Program-made: the position numbers and the translations under genes
In this document: positions 34,165 through 43,487 of the stretch, in pieces
Layout: the number at the start of each line of letters is the position of its first letter
Numbering within the stretch: the first letter of the stretch is position 1
NCBI RefSeq assembly: GCF_001038455.1
Contig: NZ_LDUY01000013.1
Coordinates: forward strand, 1 to 43,557
DNA: 43,557 nucleotides
Origin: Fructobacillus sp. EFB-N1
GTDB lineage: Bacteria; Bacillota; Bacilli; Lactobacillales; Lactobacillaceae
Direction of reading: 5' to 3'
Notes under the pieces: generated by a model
Seen by the model: the letters and a program-made list of their open reading frames with translations, nothing else
The model's database searches: none
Told to the model about the DNA's origin: nothing

Positions 34165-35583
34165 TTATGATAACAAACCTGATAAGCGACCGATAAAAAT
34201 AGTCAAAATCAGGTAATCCGCCGCCCCACCAATACTCAAATTTTGCTCAATCATGGTTTGATTCAACGTCGTTAAGTATTTTTGACCAGTTACTGTCTCA
34301 GCGCCGCCAAGGTCGAAAAATTCATCCACCCAGTCTTGCATTTGCTGAACAATTGCCGGCGTTTTCGCGCGTTTAATTAGCGTTGAATCTTGAATCGTCC
34401 CCGCTAGTGCCATCAAGGTATCCAAAAGGCGGTTTGTCACGGATCCTGGCCGGTCACGGAATGTTGGCAGGCCAACCTGCGCTAATGCTGGTAGACCAGC
34501 GGCAACCTCACCCCGAACACCTGTCAACTGGTAGGTCCGGTACTGGTAATGGCCAGCAGTTTCTTCTTGCTGGTCAATGCAAGTTGGACTCACCAAGTCA
34601 TCATCTAAGACATTCGCACTGATTTTTTGGACGAAATTTAAGACCTCTCGAAGAGTTGTCGACCGTTTATCCTGAGTTGCCAGGCCATAGGCGGCAATTA
34701 GAATTCCTAACGTAAAAATGGCGCCCTTGTGCGTATTCACCCCATCTGTCGCCAGATACATAGCCTGCTCCGCCTTGATTCCCTCTGGGCGCAAGGCTGC
34801 TAGCAAGCCCGTTGCATCCGCTTGACTAAAGCCTTGTCCCAATTCAAAAGCTTTCTCAAAGTATGGTCTTAGTGCTACGGCTGAATCAAGAAAGGTCATT
34901 ACCGTCATATCGCGGTGGGCACCTGCCGAAATTGGGTCAACCAAGCCCGGCTTTGGCGCTAAAGCCACTTCCTGCAAGCAAGCGGCAACGGCCGCATCCA
35001 CAACGAAATCTCGCGACCAAGCTGGCAGGGTTAAATCAGTCACGAAATAATCTCTGTACAACTGGTTACTGGCCGCCTGAACAGCAGAAAGCAAATGGCG
35101 TCCCTCCTTAGCGCAGATCTTCGCCTCCTCATCACAAACCAGGCAGCGACGAGGAGGCAAACCTAGTTCTCGACGTGACAGCTGATAGCCCTTCGCCGAA
35201 TCAGCCATCACATCACAATCAAACAAACGACCCAAAGCAAAGTCTTCTTCGAAGCGCAGCAACTCCTGCTTCCACTTTTTCAGCTTCCCGTCCAGAACCA
35301 AAAAGGCCTCAGGTCCGGTGATCCGTTGTTCATCAACATGAACCTTTTTGATAGTGGTACTGTCATTAACAGCAGCCTGCTTGATCACTTGCCAGCCAGC
35401 CATAAAAACCTGCCGAATCTTTAGGCTATTTTTAATTGGACCCGCAATATTCAACTTCACCGCCACCACGACCTGGTCAGGAAAATCAGCTTCCAATTGT
35501 TGCTGGACAGCTGACCGCCACTCGCGATTAGTTAAAACTTGGTCTAAGGTCACCGCCTGACCACCGGCAAACAATTCAAGCAT
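34165..35583 (-). CDS. citXG: CitXG fusion: holo-citrate lyase synthase and prosthetic-group precursor synthase
   Basis: A 472-residue fusion. Residues about 1-170 are CitX (apo-citrate lyase phosphoribosyl-dephospho-CoA transferase), ending near the SRRELGLPPRRCLVC segment. Residues about 180-472 are CitG (triphosphoribosyl-dephospho-CoA synthase), with APKPGLVDPISAGAHRDM, RPEGIKAEQAMYLATDGVNTHKGAIFTLG and GVRGEVAAGLP. Together they make the lyase cofactor and attach it to CitD. The start at 35583 follows GGAAGGAAAG; an earlier TTG is less likely. A terminator-like hairpin separates it from citF. Confidence 0.92.
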   Translation of the reverse strand: MLELFAGGQAVTLDQVLTNREWRSAVQQQLEADFPDQVVVAVKLNIAGPIKNSLKIRQVFMAGWQVIKQAAVNDSTTIKKVHVDEQRITGPEAFLVLDGKLKKWKQELLRFEEDFALGRLFDCDVMADSAKGYQLSRRELGLPPRRCLVCDEEAKICAKEGRHLLSAVQAASNQLYRDYFVTDLTLPAWSRDFVVDAAVAACLQEVALAPKPGLVDPISAGAHRDMTVMTFLDSAVALRPYFEKAFELGQGFSQADATGLLAALRPEGIKAEQAMYLATDGVNTHKGAIFTLGILIAAYGLATQDKRSTTLREVLNFVQKISANVLDDDLVSPTCIDQQEETAGHYQYRTYQLTGVRGEVAAGLPALAQVGLPTFRDRPGSVTNRLLDTLMALAGTIQDSTLIKRAKTPAIVQQMQDWVDEFFDLGGAETVTGQKYLTTLNQTMIEQNLSIGGAADYLILTIFIGRLSGLLS

Positions 35584-35650
35584 CTTCTTTCCTTCCAAAC
35601 TGATTTCTATTGTCTATTCTAACAAAATCCACAATCAACCACCGCGATAG

Positions 35651-35677
35651 AAAAGAGGGCCGGTTTCCCTGCCCTCC
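35651..35677 (-). terminator. Terminator-like hairpin between citF and citXG
   Basis: A GAGGGC/GCCCTC stem (35655-35660 with 35671-35676) with a 10-nt loop and four Ts lies 11 bp after citF. It could reduce expression of citXG, the hydrolase and citP relative to the lyase subunits. Confidence 0.6.
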
Positions 35678-35687
35678 AATCTTGCTG

Positions 35688-37226
35688 TTAATCTTGTACT
35701 TCTTTGATGACGTCAATTAAAGTGCCGTCGCGATATTCGGCCAAGGCGACCACCCGGTCTTTAAAGGCCAGCGGCTTAGGTCGACCGACCAAGTTCTCCG
35801 CCCGCTTTTGCAAGTCTTCAATCGAATAGATGGGCAGACCCGGCACCTTTGCCAGGGCCTCCTTTAGATCCTGCCGCTTTGGATTAATGGCAATGCCGAT
35901 TTCGGTTACCAAAACATCAATGGAATCACCCGGTGTAATCACCGTTGTAACTGCTGGAACCACCGTGGCAATCCGGCCACGAACCAAAGGAGCCGAAATA
36001 ATCGTCAACTTGGCCGTTGCCGCATCCTGGTGACCACCAATTGCACCACGAATCACGCCATCGGAACCAGACATCACATTCACGTTAAAATCAATATCGA
36101 TTTCCAAGGCCGAAAGGATAGCAACATCCAACTTATCAACCATGGCCCCCTTGTTAGCCGGGTCAGCATACCATGAGGCATCGATTTCTTGCTGATTTGG
36201 GCTCTCTCGCATTGAAAAAGCCGCCCCCTTGTCAAAGTCCTGGACGTCCATAATTTTGGCAACCAGGCCCTCTTTCAAGAGGTCCACCGTTGGCTTTGTA
36301 ATACCACCCAGGGCAAAGGATGCCTTAATCTGCTTTTCAATCATTGACTGGCGCAGGAAGCGGGTCACGGCTAGCGCCGCCCCACCAGAACCAGTCTGGA
36401 AAGAAAAGCCATCTTGAAAGTATGGTGAGTGCGCAATCACTTCGTTGACCATCTTAGCAATTTGCATTTCCTTCGGATCCTTAGTAAAGCGGGTCGCTCC
36501 AGAGCCAATCTTATCCGGGTCACCGACTTTGTCCACCTTAACCACATAGTCAACCTCAGTTTGCTGAATGGAAGCGGGGATATTTGGATAAGGCTTTAAA
36601 TCGTCCGTAATCAGGACTAATTTATCAGCATAGCGGGCATCCATCAGGGCATAGCCCAAAGACCCAAAGGCCGTTTCACCATCCATCCCATTGGCGTTAC
36701 CCATCTCATCGGCGTTTGGCACACCTAAAAAGGCAACGTCGATTTGAATTTCACCGGACTCAATTGCCCGCGCCCGATTTCCGTGTGATCGGAAGATTAC
36801 CGGATTCTTGAGAGCGCCGTGAGAAATCGCATCACCGAGCGTCCCCCGCATCCCAGAAGAGGTAATATTGGTGACAACGCCCTTCTCAATCGCTTCAACC
36901 ACGATATCATTCATCACGTTTGTCAATGATGAAGGAGCTAACGAAAGGTTTTGATAGCCGGCATCAATGATTTCCCGCATCACCATGTTGAAGACAAAAT
37001 CACCTTCCCGAAAATGGTGATGGAATGAAATCGTCATGCCATCACGGACAGTATCACGGACAACCTGTTGAATGGAGTCAACAACCTTACTAGGACCGGT
37101 TTGTGCCAGCACCTTTGGTGCTACCCTTTGAATTGTTGGATGACCAAAGTCGACTGATTGAAAACCGCCATCATGGTACTGGCTTAAAATTTCATCTGGA
37201 ATTTCGCGCTGTACTTTATTCTTCAA
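35688..37226 (-). CDS. citF: Citrate lyase alpha subunit
   Basis: Citrate:acetyl-ACP transferase subunit, 512 residues. It exchanges the acetyl group on CitD for citrate. Family features include [13 protein letters not shown] (about residue 70), [13 protein letters not shown], and [31 protein letters not shown] and the [13 protein letters not shown] ending complete the CoA-transferase-like fold. It probably starts at TTG (37226), 8 bp after AGGAGGG and overlapping the end of citE by 11 bases; the longer frame from 37250 lacks a ribosome site. Length is normal. Confidence 0.95.
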   Translation of the reverse strand: MKNKVQREIPDEILSQYHDGGFQSVDFGHPTIQRVAPKVLAQTGPSKVVDSIQQVVRDTVRDGMTISFHHHFREGDFVFNMVMREIIDAGYQNLSLAPSSLTNVMNDIVVEAIEKGVVTNITSSGMRGTLGDAISHGALKNPVIFRSHGNRARAIESGEIQIDVAFLGVPNADEMGNANGMDGETAFGSLGYALMDARYADKLVLITDDLKPYPNIPASIQQTEVDYVVKVDKVGDPDKIGSGATRFTKDPKEMQIAKMVNEVIAHSPYFQDGFSFQTGSGGAALAVTRFLRQSMIEKQIKASFALGGITKPTVDLLKEGLVAKIMDVQDFDKGAAFSMRESPNQQEIDASWYADPANKGAMVDKLDVAILSALEIDIDFNVNVMSGSDGVIRGAIGGHQDAATAKLTIISAPLVRGRIATVVPAVTTVITPGDSIDVLVTEIGIAINPKRQDLKEALAKVPGLPIYSIEDLQKRAENLVGRPKPLAFKDRVVALAEYRDGTLIDVIKEVQD

Positions 37227-38127
37227 TGTTATTTCCCTCCTGATCAACAAGGTGGTTTGTCTTCGCCAAAGCCATCACTCGTTCTGCTCGTAGCACAACC
37301 GGTCGGTCAACCATCTGACCGTTAATGGCAATCACACCTGACCCCTTTTGTTGGGCAGCCTGAATGGCCATAATCACGTTTTGCGCGTTGATAATTTCCT
37401 TTTGGCTTGGTTGATAAACTTGGTTAACCAAAGGAATTTGTCTTGGATTAATCACTGATTTTCCATCGAAACCAAGCTGATGAATCAGTTTGGTTTCCCG
37501 AATAAATCCTTCCTCATCATCCAGGTTCGTAAAGACAGTATCAAAGGCAGCAATGCCCGCTGCTCGAGCAGCATGCAAAATGACATTGCGCGCATACAAC
37601 AATTCTTGACCATCCGGATAGCGGTGCGTCTTCATATCGGTTGTGTAATCTTCAGCAGACAAAGCAATGCCAATCATTCGATCAGAAGCAGCCGCAATTT
37701 CGTTGGCATTGACAACACCCTTGGCCGATTCAATGGCGGCCATCAGATGAGTGGAACCGACTTCTCGGCCAAATTCTTGTTCTGCTGAAGCAACCAAGTT
37801 TTCAAGTTCTTGAACCATCTCAGCCGATTCCGTTTTTGGCAAGCGAATCACATCAATGCCAGCCTTCACCATCGCTTTAATATCATTTTGGTAAAAGGGG
37901 GTATCCAATCCGTTAATTCGAACGACTAGTTCCGCATCCCCGTAATCAAAGCGGGACAAAGCCTCATAAACAAGGTATCGGGCGGCATCTTTTTCGGCCA
38001 GTGAAACCGCATCCTCTAAATCAAACATAATTGAGTCAGCCCCGAAAATGCCGGCATCCTTGATTAACCCCGGATTATTACCAGGAACAAACATCATGGT
38101 TCGTCGTAACCGTTCACTTGCAACCAT
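37216..38127 (-). CDS. citE: Citrate lyase beta subunit
   Basis: Citryl-ACP lyase, 303 residues, TIM-barrel of the HpcH/CitE family. It splits citryl-ACP into oxaloacetate and acetyl-ACP. Landmarks are [14 protein letters not shown] at the N-terminus, [18 protein letters not shown] with metal-binding acids, [30 protein letters not shown] and [11 protein letters not shown]. The start at 38127 follows GGGAGGTG, and its A overlaps the last base of the citD stop. Confidence 0.96.
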   Translation of the reverse strand: MVASERLRRTMMFVPGNNPGLIKDAGIFGADSIMFDLEDAVSLAEKDAARYLVYEALSRFDYGDAELVVRINGLDTPFYQNDIKAMVKAGIDVIRLPKTESAEMVQELENLVASAEQEFGREVGSTHLMAAIESAKGVVNANEIAAASDRMIGIALSAEDYTTDMKTHRYPDGQELLYARNVILHAARAAGIAAFDTVFTNLDDEEGFIRETKLIHQLGFDGKSVINPRQIPLVNQVYQPSQKEIINAQNVIMAIQAAQQKGSGVIAINGQMVDRPVVLRAERVMALAKTNHLVDQEGNNIEE

Positions 38128-38420
38128 TAGAGCACCTCCCACCGTGGCTGATCAACTTGGTCCAAAGCCCGTTGGCAAACCGTGATGGCCCGCGACTTAA
38201 TCACGGGATCCAAGGCTCCCTGGTCAACCACCTTAATGACGGCATTATGAATATCATAGGCAGCAAAGACGTCTTCAATCGTTGCTTGAATTTGTTCCCC
38301 AAACTGCTTGGCTACATCCGAAACCAAGTCAAATTCGAGGCCATTTGTGCCTTGACTGACCATAATTTGAACATCCGAAGATTCGAGGGTCCCCGCCAAA
38401 GCGGTTTTCTTAATTTCCAT
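38127..38420 (-). CDS. citD: Citrate lyase acyl carrier protein (gamma subunit)
   Basis: A 97-residue acyl carrier subunit. The AGTLESSDVQIMV segment at residues 9-21 holds the serine that receives the phosphoribosyl-dephospho-CoA group from CitXG. CitC then acetylates the thiol. Length and acidity are typical. It overlaps citC by 11 bases and citE by one. Confidence 0.95.
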   Translation of the reverse strand: MEIKKTALAGTLESSDVQIMVSQGTNGLEFDLVSDVAKQFGEQIQATIEDVFAAYDIHNAVIKVVDQGALDPVIKSRAITVCQRALDQVDQPRWEVL

Positions 38421-39471
38421 CGATTTTTTGTCCTTTCTTGATTCTTGCTTGTAAGTCGGTGAGATATTTTTCGATAAAAGAAAGGCTCGTTGCTGGCAGT
38501 ATGTCAGTTACATCCTGAATTTGCCCTGTCTGAATGGCCTTGCGAACCGTTCGAGCGCTAATAACCTGCTGATTTTCTGCCGATTCCTTCATTCTTGGTA
38601 TCAGCTCAACTTGAACTTCTGGTGGCAGCACTTCTTGTAACGCCTGATTATACTGATTGGTTGTCTGTGACAGTGGTTCTGTGCCAACATAGCGACTTGT
38701 GATGCCCAATGGTTTGGCAATTTGTTCCTTAAACAAAGTAGCATCGAGCCGCGTTTGGTAAGAAACCCGTTGACTGTCATCCTTCAGAAAATAAGCCGGG
38801 AAAGACAGACTGGAGACCATATAAGGGCCACCGGTTGCCACCACGACATTTACTAAGTCACTCGTCCCTTCTTGAACCAAACGCAAGCGCTCTTCAGTCG
38901 TGAACAACGATTGGTCTTCCTCAACCACAAATACATAAACAAAGTCATTTTTCTGCGCTGCCGTCTCCACCAAGTATCGGTGTCCCTTGGTGAACGGATT
39001 AGCATTTAAAACAACCGCTGCTACCTGTTTTGCTGAAGCTGGTTTTTGGGGCAATGCCGCCAAAAAACTAGCCACATTTGGTAAGCCTTTTTCTAAAATC
39101 AGACCCGCATTCGTTTTCGCCAAAGTAGTAAAACCAACATGGATAAAGCTCTGTTCGTATTGCAACTTGGTAAAAACAAATAAATGAAAAATGCCGTCTT
39201 GTGACAGCGTCGTTTCGAGTGTTGACACCAGGCGATTAAACCTAGCCCCCTTAGAAGTGCCAGCAGCCGCAACAGCTAAATATTTCAGCGTTTGACCGGC
39301 AATTGACCCCGTCCCAACCATTTGGTCTTGATCATCATAGATGGCAAAGGTTTTATCAATGGCAGCCAACTCTTGGTCTGAAAAGTTAGCAAGACCCTGA
39401 CTGGTTAAAAACCGTTGCCAATCCTTTTTCGTAGCTGGGTTAGTCAAATAAATTTCTTGAATGGTTTCCAC
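38410..39471 (-). CDS. citC: [Citrate (pro-3S)-lyase] ligase
   Basis: Activates citrate lyase by acetylating the CitD prosthetic group with acetate and ATP. The 353-residue product has an N-terminal GNAT-like domain (about residues 1-140). A nucleotidyltransferase domain follows, with NANPFTKGHRYLVETA (HxGH-like site) and SARTVRKAI near the C-terminus. It starts 36 bp after mae ends. The order mae-citC-citD-citE-citF matches known lactic acid bacterial clusters. Confidence 0.95.
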   Translation of the reverse strand: METIQEIYLTNPATKKDWQRFLTSQGLANFSDQELAAIDKTFAIYDDQDQMVGTGSIAGQTLKYLAVAAAGTSKGARFNRLVSTLETTLSQDGIFHLFVFTKLQYEQSFIHVGFTTLAKTNAGLILEKGLPNVASFLAALPQKPASAKQVAAVVLNANPFTKGHRYLVETAAQKNDFVYVFVVEEDQSLFTTEERLRLVQEGTSDLVNVVVATGGPYMVSSLSFPAYFLKDDSQRVSYQTRLDATLFKEQIAKPLGITSRYVGTEPLSQTTNQYNQALQEVLPPEVQVELIPRMKESAENQQVISARTVRKAIQTGQIQDVTDILPATSLSFIEKYLTDLQARIKKGQKIDGN

Positions 39472-39507
39472 TATCGACGCCCCACCTTCTTACTTTAACT
39501 TGCTACT

Positions 39508-40659
39508 TTAGTGTTCTTGTTTGGCAAAAGCCAACACTGCATTTTCAACTGCCGCCACCACACCATCATCAAAGACAGCTGGCACAACTTTTTCTGCACT
39601 TGGATGCTCAACTAAGTTTGCCAGGGCTGTTGCGACATGGAGCTGCAGTTCAATCGAAACTGATTTTAAATCAGTAGCCAAAAGGCCCTTAAACAGACCT
39701 GGGAAGGCCAAAATATTGTTCACCTGGTTAGCCCACTGAGACGACCCAGTCGCAACCACGGCAGCACCGCCCGCTTTGGCTTCGTCAGGCAAAATTTCAG
39801 GTACCGGATTAGCTAAGGCCAAAACAATCGCCTTATCAGCCATTCGACGAACTTGGTCCACTGACAAAAGGTGTTCATCTGACAGACCAATAAAGACGTC
39901 TTGCTGGTCGATAACATCATCCAGGCTTTTCCCTTGACTTTGATCAACTTTCTTTGCTAAATCACGTTGGAAACGATTATAGTCCGCATCATCCGCTCGA
40001 ATGACGCCGTGAATGTCGACAAGCGTTTGCTTTTTAATGCCCGCCGCTAATAAGAGCTTTGCAGTGGCTACTCCGGCAGCACCGACACCATTGATGACGA
40101 TTTTCAAATCCGTCAAAGGCTTGCCAACGACCTTCGCGGCGTTAATCAAAGCCGCTAACACAACAATAGCTGTGCCGGTTTGATCATCATGGTAAACCGG
40201 AATATCAAGGGCTTCCTGCAGTTGCTGCTCGATTTCAAAAACACGTGGCGCAGCAATATCTTCCAGATGAATGCCTGCAAAGGATCGCGCAATCGTCTTT
40301 ACCGTTGCCACAAACTCTTCGACCGGCGCTTGGTTCAAAGCCATCGGCAAGGCATCAACACCGGCAAACTCCTTATAAATCAGCGCCTTTCCCTCAACAA
40401 TTGGTAAGCCAGCCCCAGGGCCGATATTCCCCAAACCCAAGACGGCCGAACCGTCGGTAATGACCGGCACTAATTTACCCGAAATGGTGTACTTCTTTTG
40501 ATCTTCCGGGTGACGTTCGATTTGTTTGGCTAAGGCTGCCACTCCTGGTGTGTACGCCTTGGCTAAATCAGCTGCGTCCTTAATTGCAAAGGTCCCCTGA
40601 ATCGTCAGGGCTCCTTGGTGGTGCTCATGAAGTGCAAAGACCTCATTCATATCTACCAT
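39508..40659 (-). CDS. citM: Malic-enzyme-family oxaloacetate decarboxylase (CitM/Mae)
   Basis: A 383-residue malic enzyme family protein. Clear features are YTPGVAALAKQI, VITDGSAVLGLGNIGP, KALIYKEFAGVDALP, the metal-binding LEDIAAPRVFEIE, VYHDDQTGTAIVVLAAL, the NAD-binding INGVGAAGVATAKLL, and ALANPVPEILPDEA. In Leuconostoc and Weissella cit operons the corresponding CitM decarboxylates oxaloacetate to pyruvate. It is the first gene of the operon, divergent from citI. Conversion of malate cannot be excluded by sequence. AGGAGG lies 5 bp before the ATG. Confidence 0.93.
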   Translation of the reverse strand: MVDMNEVFALHEHHQGALTIQGTFAIKDAADLAKAYTPGVAALAKQIERHPEDQKKYTISGKLVPVITDGSAVLGLGNIGPGAGLPIVEGKALIYKEFAGVDALPMALNQAPVEEFVATVKTIARSFAGIHLEDIAAPRVFEIEQQLQEALDIPVYHDDQTGTAIVVLAALINAAKVVGKPLTDLKIVINGVGAAGVATAKLLLAAGIKKQTLVDIHGVIRADDADYNRFQRDLAKKVDQSQGKSLDDVIDQQDVFIGLSDEHLLSVDQVRRMADKAIVLALANPVPEILPDEAKAGGAAVVATGSSQWANQVNNILAFPGLFKGLLATDLKSVSIELQLHVATALANLVEHPSAEKVVPAVFDDGVVAAVENAVLAFAKQEH

Positions 40660-40699
40660 ATTGGCCTCCTATGTTTTTGAAGACTTGAATTAAATCCTA

Positions 40700-40935
40700 A
40701 ATTCATTTTAAATTGTGCATTGGCGAATGTAAAGGAAAATATTTAATATTTTTACAAATAAAATGTATAATTAACTATTTTTCAATATTTAAAGTTTTTT
40801 ACCATCTTTAAATTTGTCTTACTTTTAAAATATTTTACACTATGATTGTAAATATCTTGAATTTTGTAGTAGAATCAATTTAATGATTTCTTGTTTAGGC
40901 CAAAAATTGCGGCTTAAATTAAAGAAAATCAATAA
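40700..40935. promoter_or_regulatory. Divergent citI-citM regulatory region
   Basis: A 297-bp AT-rich gap between divergent genes. A near-perfect palindrome ATATTT(T)ACA...TGTAAATAT lies at 40830-40855, and a weaker related TTTTTACA...TGTATAATT lies at 40746-40770. The shared TTTACA/TGTAAA core suggests two binding sites for the regulator CitI. A possible citI promoter is TTGTAA-18-TAGAAT (about 40846-40875). A possible citM promoter lies on minus near 40755-40790. The site assignment is inferred from symmetry and location. Confidence 0.6.
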
Positions 40936-40956
40936 TAGAAGGAAAAGGATGACAAT

Positions 40957-41904
40957 ATGTCCACAACGGATCCAAATTTACTGGCGCAAATTTCTGAAGA
41001 CTACTACCTAAACAAGTTGTCCTTTGGTGAAATTTCGACCAAGTACGACGTTTCCCGGTACCTTATTAATAAGTACCTGACAGAAGCCGTGAAAACCGGC
41101 GTTGTGAAAATTGAAATTGCCACCTCTGCTAACCGTAATTCACAGTTAGAGCAAGTTTTTAAGGAAAAATTTCCAAACACAAATTGCTACATTATCCAAG
41201 ATGACACCACGACAAGTGCCACTGAAGATTTGATTTCAAACTACGCGGCCAATCTGGTAGTTAAGCACTTAGAAAATGGTCCTCATATCGTTGGAATGAC
41301 TTGGGGTGACACGATGTACTCACTGATTGATGCCATCATGTCCAATCCCTTAGACCAGATTAAGTTTACCCAATTCGTTGGGGAAAACATGAAGTACAAC
41401 TCTACAGCCGGTTCCGTTCGCATTGTTGAACGCGCTGCCAAGAAGGTTGCTGGTGAATTCTTAACGCTCCCCGCTCCCCTCTACTTAGCCGATGATGCCG
41501 TCCGTAATGGCTTGTATGAAGCAGTTTCAATCAAGCAAACCATCGACTTAGCCAAGCAAATGGATACAGTTTTGACTGGTATGGGCACAATTGCCTCGCT
41601 TGAATCCATCGCCATTTGGAACCAAAACATCAACCGCCTCTTCCCTAACGTCAAATTAGGCGAAGTTGCAGGTATGATTTACGGTCGGCCATATGACATT
41701 AACGGAAACATCTTAAACGTTGGTTCCGACAAGGTCGTTGGTTTGGATATGAATTCAATCCTCGCCACACCAAAACGAATTGGTGTCGTCCGCTCTAAGG
41801 CGAAGTCAAAAGCAGCCCTCGGCGCCCTTCGCGGTGGCTTTGTCACCGACTTGGTAATGTCAGAATCATTGGCATACCGAATTATCAACGAAGAAGCTGA
41901 ATAA
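40957..41904 (+). CDS. citI: SorC/DeoR-family regulator of the citrate operon
   Basis: A 315-residue transcriptional regulator. The N-terminal helix-turn-helix (about residues 10-45) contains LSFGEISTKYDVSRYLINKYL. The rest is a SorC-type sugar-phosphate/effector-binding domain, with GMTWGDTMYSLI (about 115), LPAPLYLADDAVRNGL, TVLTGMGTI, and DINGNILNVGSDKVVG. In Weissella paramesenteroides CitI activates the divergent cit operon in response to citrate; the same role is inferred here from position and family. AAGGAAAAGG precedes the ATG. Confidence 0.92.
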   Translation: MSTTDPNLLAQISEDYYLNKLSFGEISTKYDVSRYLINKYLTEAVKTGVVKIEIATSANRNSQLEQVFKEKFPNTNCYIIQDDTTTSATEDLISNYAANLVVKHLENGPHIVGMTWGDTMYSLIDAIMSNPLDQIKFTQFVGENMKYNSTAGSVRIVERAAKKVAGEFLTLPAPLYLADDAVRNGLYEAVSIKQTIDLAKQMDTVLTGMGTIASLESIAIWNQNINRLFPNVKLGEVAGMIYGRPYDINGNILNVGSDKVVGLDMNSILATPKRIGVVRSKAKSKAALGALRGGFVTDLVMSESLAYRIINEEAE

Positions 41905-41909
41905 ATTTT

Positions 41910-41990
41910 TAAAAAGTCTACCCCTTGATTTGGGTCCCGAAATTTAGACAAACAAATTTCGGGATTCATATCACTTCCGGCAGGCTTTTT
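41910..41990 (+). terminator. Branched terminator after citI
   Basis: An outer AAAAAGTCTACC/GGCAGGCTTTTT pairing encloses a perfect 11-bp hairpin (41935-41945 with 41954-41964) and ends in a T-run. The inner hairpin has no T-run of its own, so the whole structure is probably the terminator of citI. Confidence 0.6.
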
Positions 41991-42012
41991 TGTTGCACAA
42001 TTATTCCGATGC

Positions 42013-42050
42013 ACAAAAAAGGAGTGAAAACGAAATCGTTTTCACTCCTG
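42013..42050 (-). terminator. Terminator after brnQ
   Basis: A perfect 14-bp stem (AGGAGTGAAAACGA with its complement) with a 2-nt loop, then six Ts on the minus strand, directly past the brnQ stop. Confidence 0.9.
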
Positions 42051-42054
42051 ATTT

Positions 42055-43437
42055 TTATGACTTTGTTTTTGTTCCAAACAGCTTTTGGCAAATTAGGCCA
42101 ATCACAATACCAAAAAAGGCAAAACCAATCCAGCCAAAGCCGACACTGGCGCCAAAAATATGGGTCTGGTACCAACCGACATGAATAGTTGTTCCAACAG
42201 TATAAGAGACCAATCCACCAAGGTCCTTGGCAAAAGGTGCGTTTGACAAGCCATCAAAGACAGCTGCAATCAACGTTAAGCCCAACGCCCAGCCATAGAG
42301 AAAGCGTCCCTGACCTAGCCATGGTGACAACAAACTCAGTAGAATCAGCACAATTGCAATGGGGTACAAGAACATCAGGATTGGGGCAGTCCAAACAATC
42401 ATCTTGTCGAGTCCCAGTGTTGCGACAATAAAGGCCAAAAGTGAGGCAAAAGCCAACCAACCTTTATAGGAAACCTTGGGCCAAACACGGTTTAAATCGC
42501 GGGCAAAAGATGCCGTCAGTCCCATAGCCGTAGTAAAGACGGCCAATGTACCCATGACAGCGATAAAGATTTGACCAAAACGGCCGAAATAATACAGCAT
42601 CACATTGGTCAAAGCAACGGCACCGTTACTTGAGATTGGCATATGGGCCAAGGAAGTCGTGCCCAGCAAAATCAAGCCAACATAGACCACAGCCAAAACA
42701 ACCATCGACAAGGTTCCAGTCTTCACAATGACAGTCGCGATTTCACCAGGCTTTCTGTAGCCTAATTTTTGAATGGAATGCACGATTGTCACCCCAAAAA
42801 TCAATCCCGCCATCGCATCGACTGTATTGTAGCCTTCAATAAAGGCCGGCGCAATCGCATTTCCCTGATAGGCTGTTGTCACCGCTTGGTGAGTGGAACC
42901 CATTGGTGAGATGATGGCTAAAATAAAGATGAAAGCCAGCATGGCCAAGAAAATTGGGTTTAGGTAGCGGCCAATAATATCCAATAACTTCGTTGATTGA
43001 GTTGACGACCAATAAACGAGGATAAAGTAAATCATGGAAAAGACAATCAAACCAATTTGTTGCTGACCCTTTGGTAGCCAATTGGCAAAGAAAAACGAAT
43101 AAGCAACCGTTGCCGTTCGAGGAGCCACAATGATTGGTCCCAAGCATAGCTGCAAGGCAACCAAGAAAATTGTGGCCGGCCTGTGCCCTAATGGTCGAAT
43201 CAAATCAAAGACTGATTCGGACCGGGTAACCGCTAAAGCAACCAAGGCCAACAACGGCAAGATAACCGCACTCAGCAAAAAGCCAACCGTAGCAGGGCCC
43301 CATTGCGCACCTGCAATTTGTCCCAAGTGAACCGGAAAAATCAGGTTTCCGGATCCAAAGAACATTCCAAAAATCAATGAAAACAGGAGCAGAGCCTGTT
43401 TCCAACTAAGTTTTTTTCCATTAATGTTAAACTCCAT
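42055..43437 (-). CDS. brnQ: Branched-chain amino acid transporter BrnQ (LIVCS family)
   Basis: A 460-residue integral membrane protein with about 12 membrane segments, a cation-coupled carrier for leucine, isoleucine and valine. The N-terminal LIFGMFFGSGNLIFPVHLGQIAG and the LGPIIVAPRTATVAYS segment are family signatures. The C-terminus is a short basic tail. The ribosome site is poor, and only about 50 bp separate the start from the end of an IS30-type transposase gene. The natural upstream control region is therefore probably displaced or replaced. Confidence 0.92.
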   Translation of the reverse strand: MEFNINGKKLSWKQALLLFSLIFGMFFGSGNLIFPVHLGQIAGAQWGPATVGFLLSAVILPLLALVALAVTRSESVFDLIRPLGHRPATIFLVALQLCLGPIIVAPRTATVAYSFFFANWLPKGQQQIGLIVFSMIYFILVYWSSTQSTKLLDIIGRYLNPIFLAMLAFIFILAIISPMGSTHQAVTTAYQGNAIAPAFIEGYNTVDAMAGLIFGVTIVHSIQKLGYRKPGEIATVIVKTGTLSMVVLAVVYVGLILLGTTSLAHMPISSNGAVALTNVMLYYFGRFGQIFIAVMGTLAVFTTAMGLTASFARDLNRVWPKVSYKGWLAFASLLAFIVATLGLDKMIVWTAPILMFLYPIAIVLILLSLLSPWLGQGRFLYGWALGLTLIAAVFDGLSNAPFAKDLGGLVSYTVGTTIHVGWYQTHIFGASVGFGWIGFAFFGIVIGLICQKLFGTKTKS

Positions 43438-43487
43438 TCATGGCCATCTAGCCAACCAGCATTTTTTAGATAGGTCAGATTACAAGT

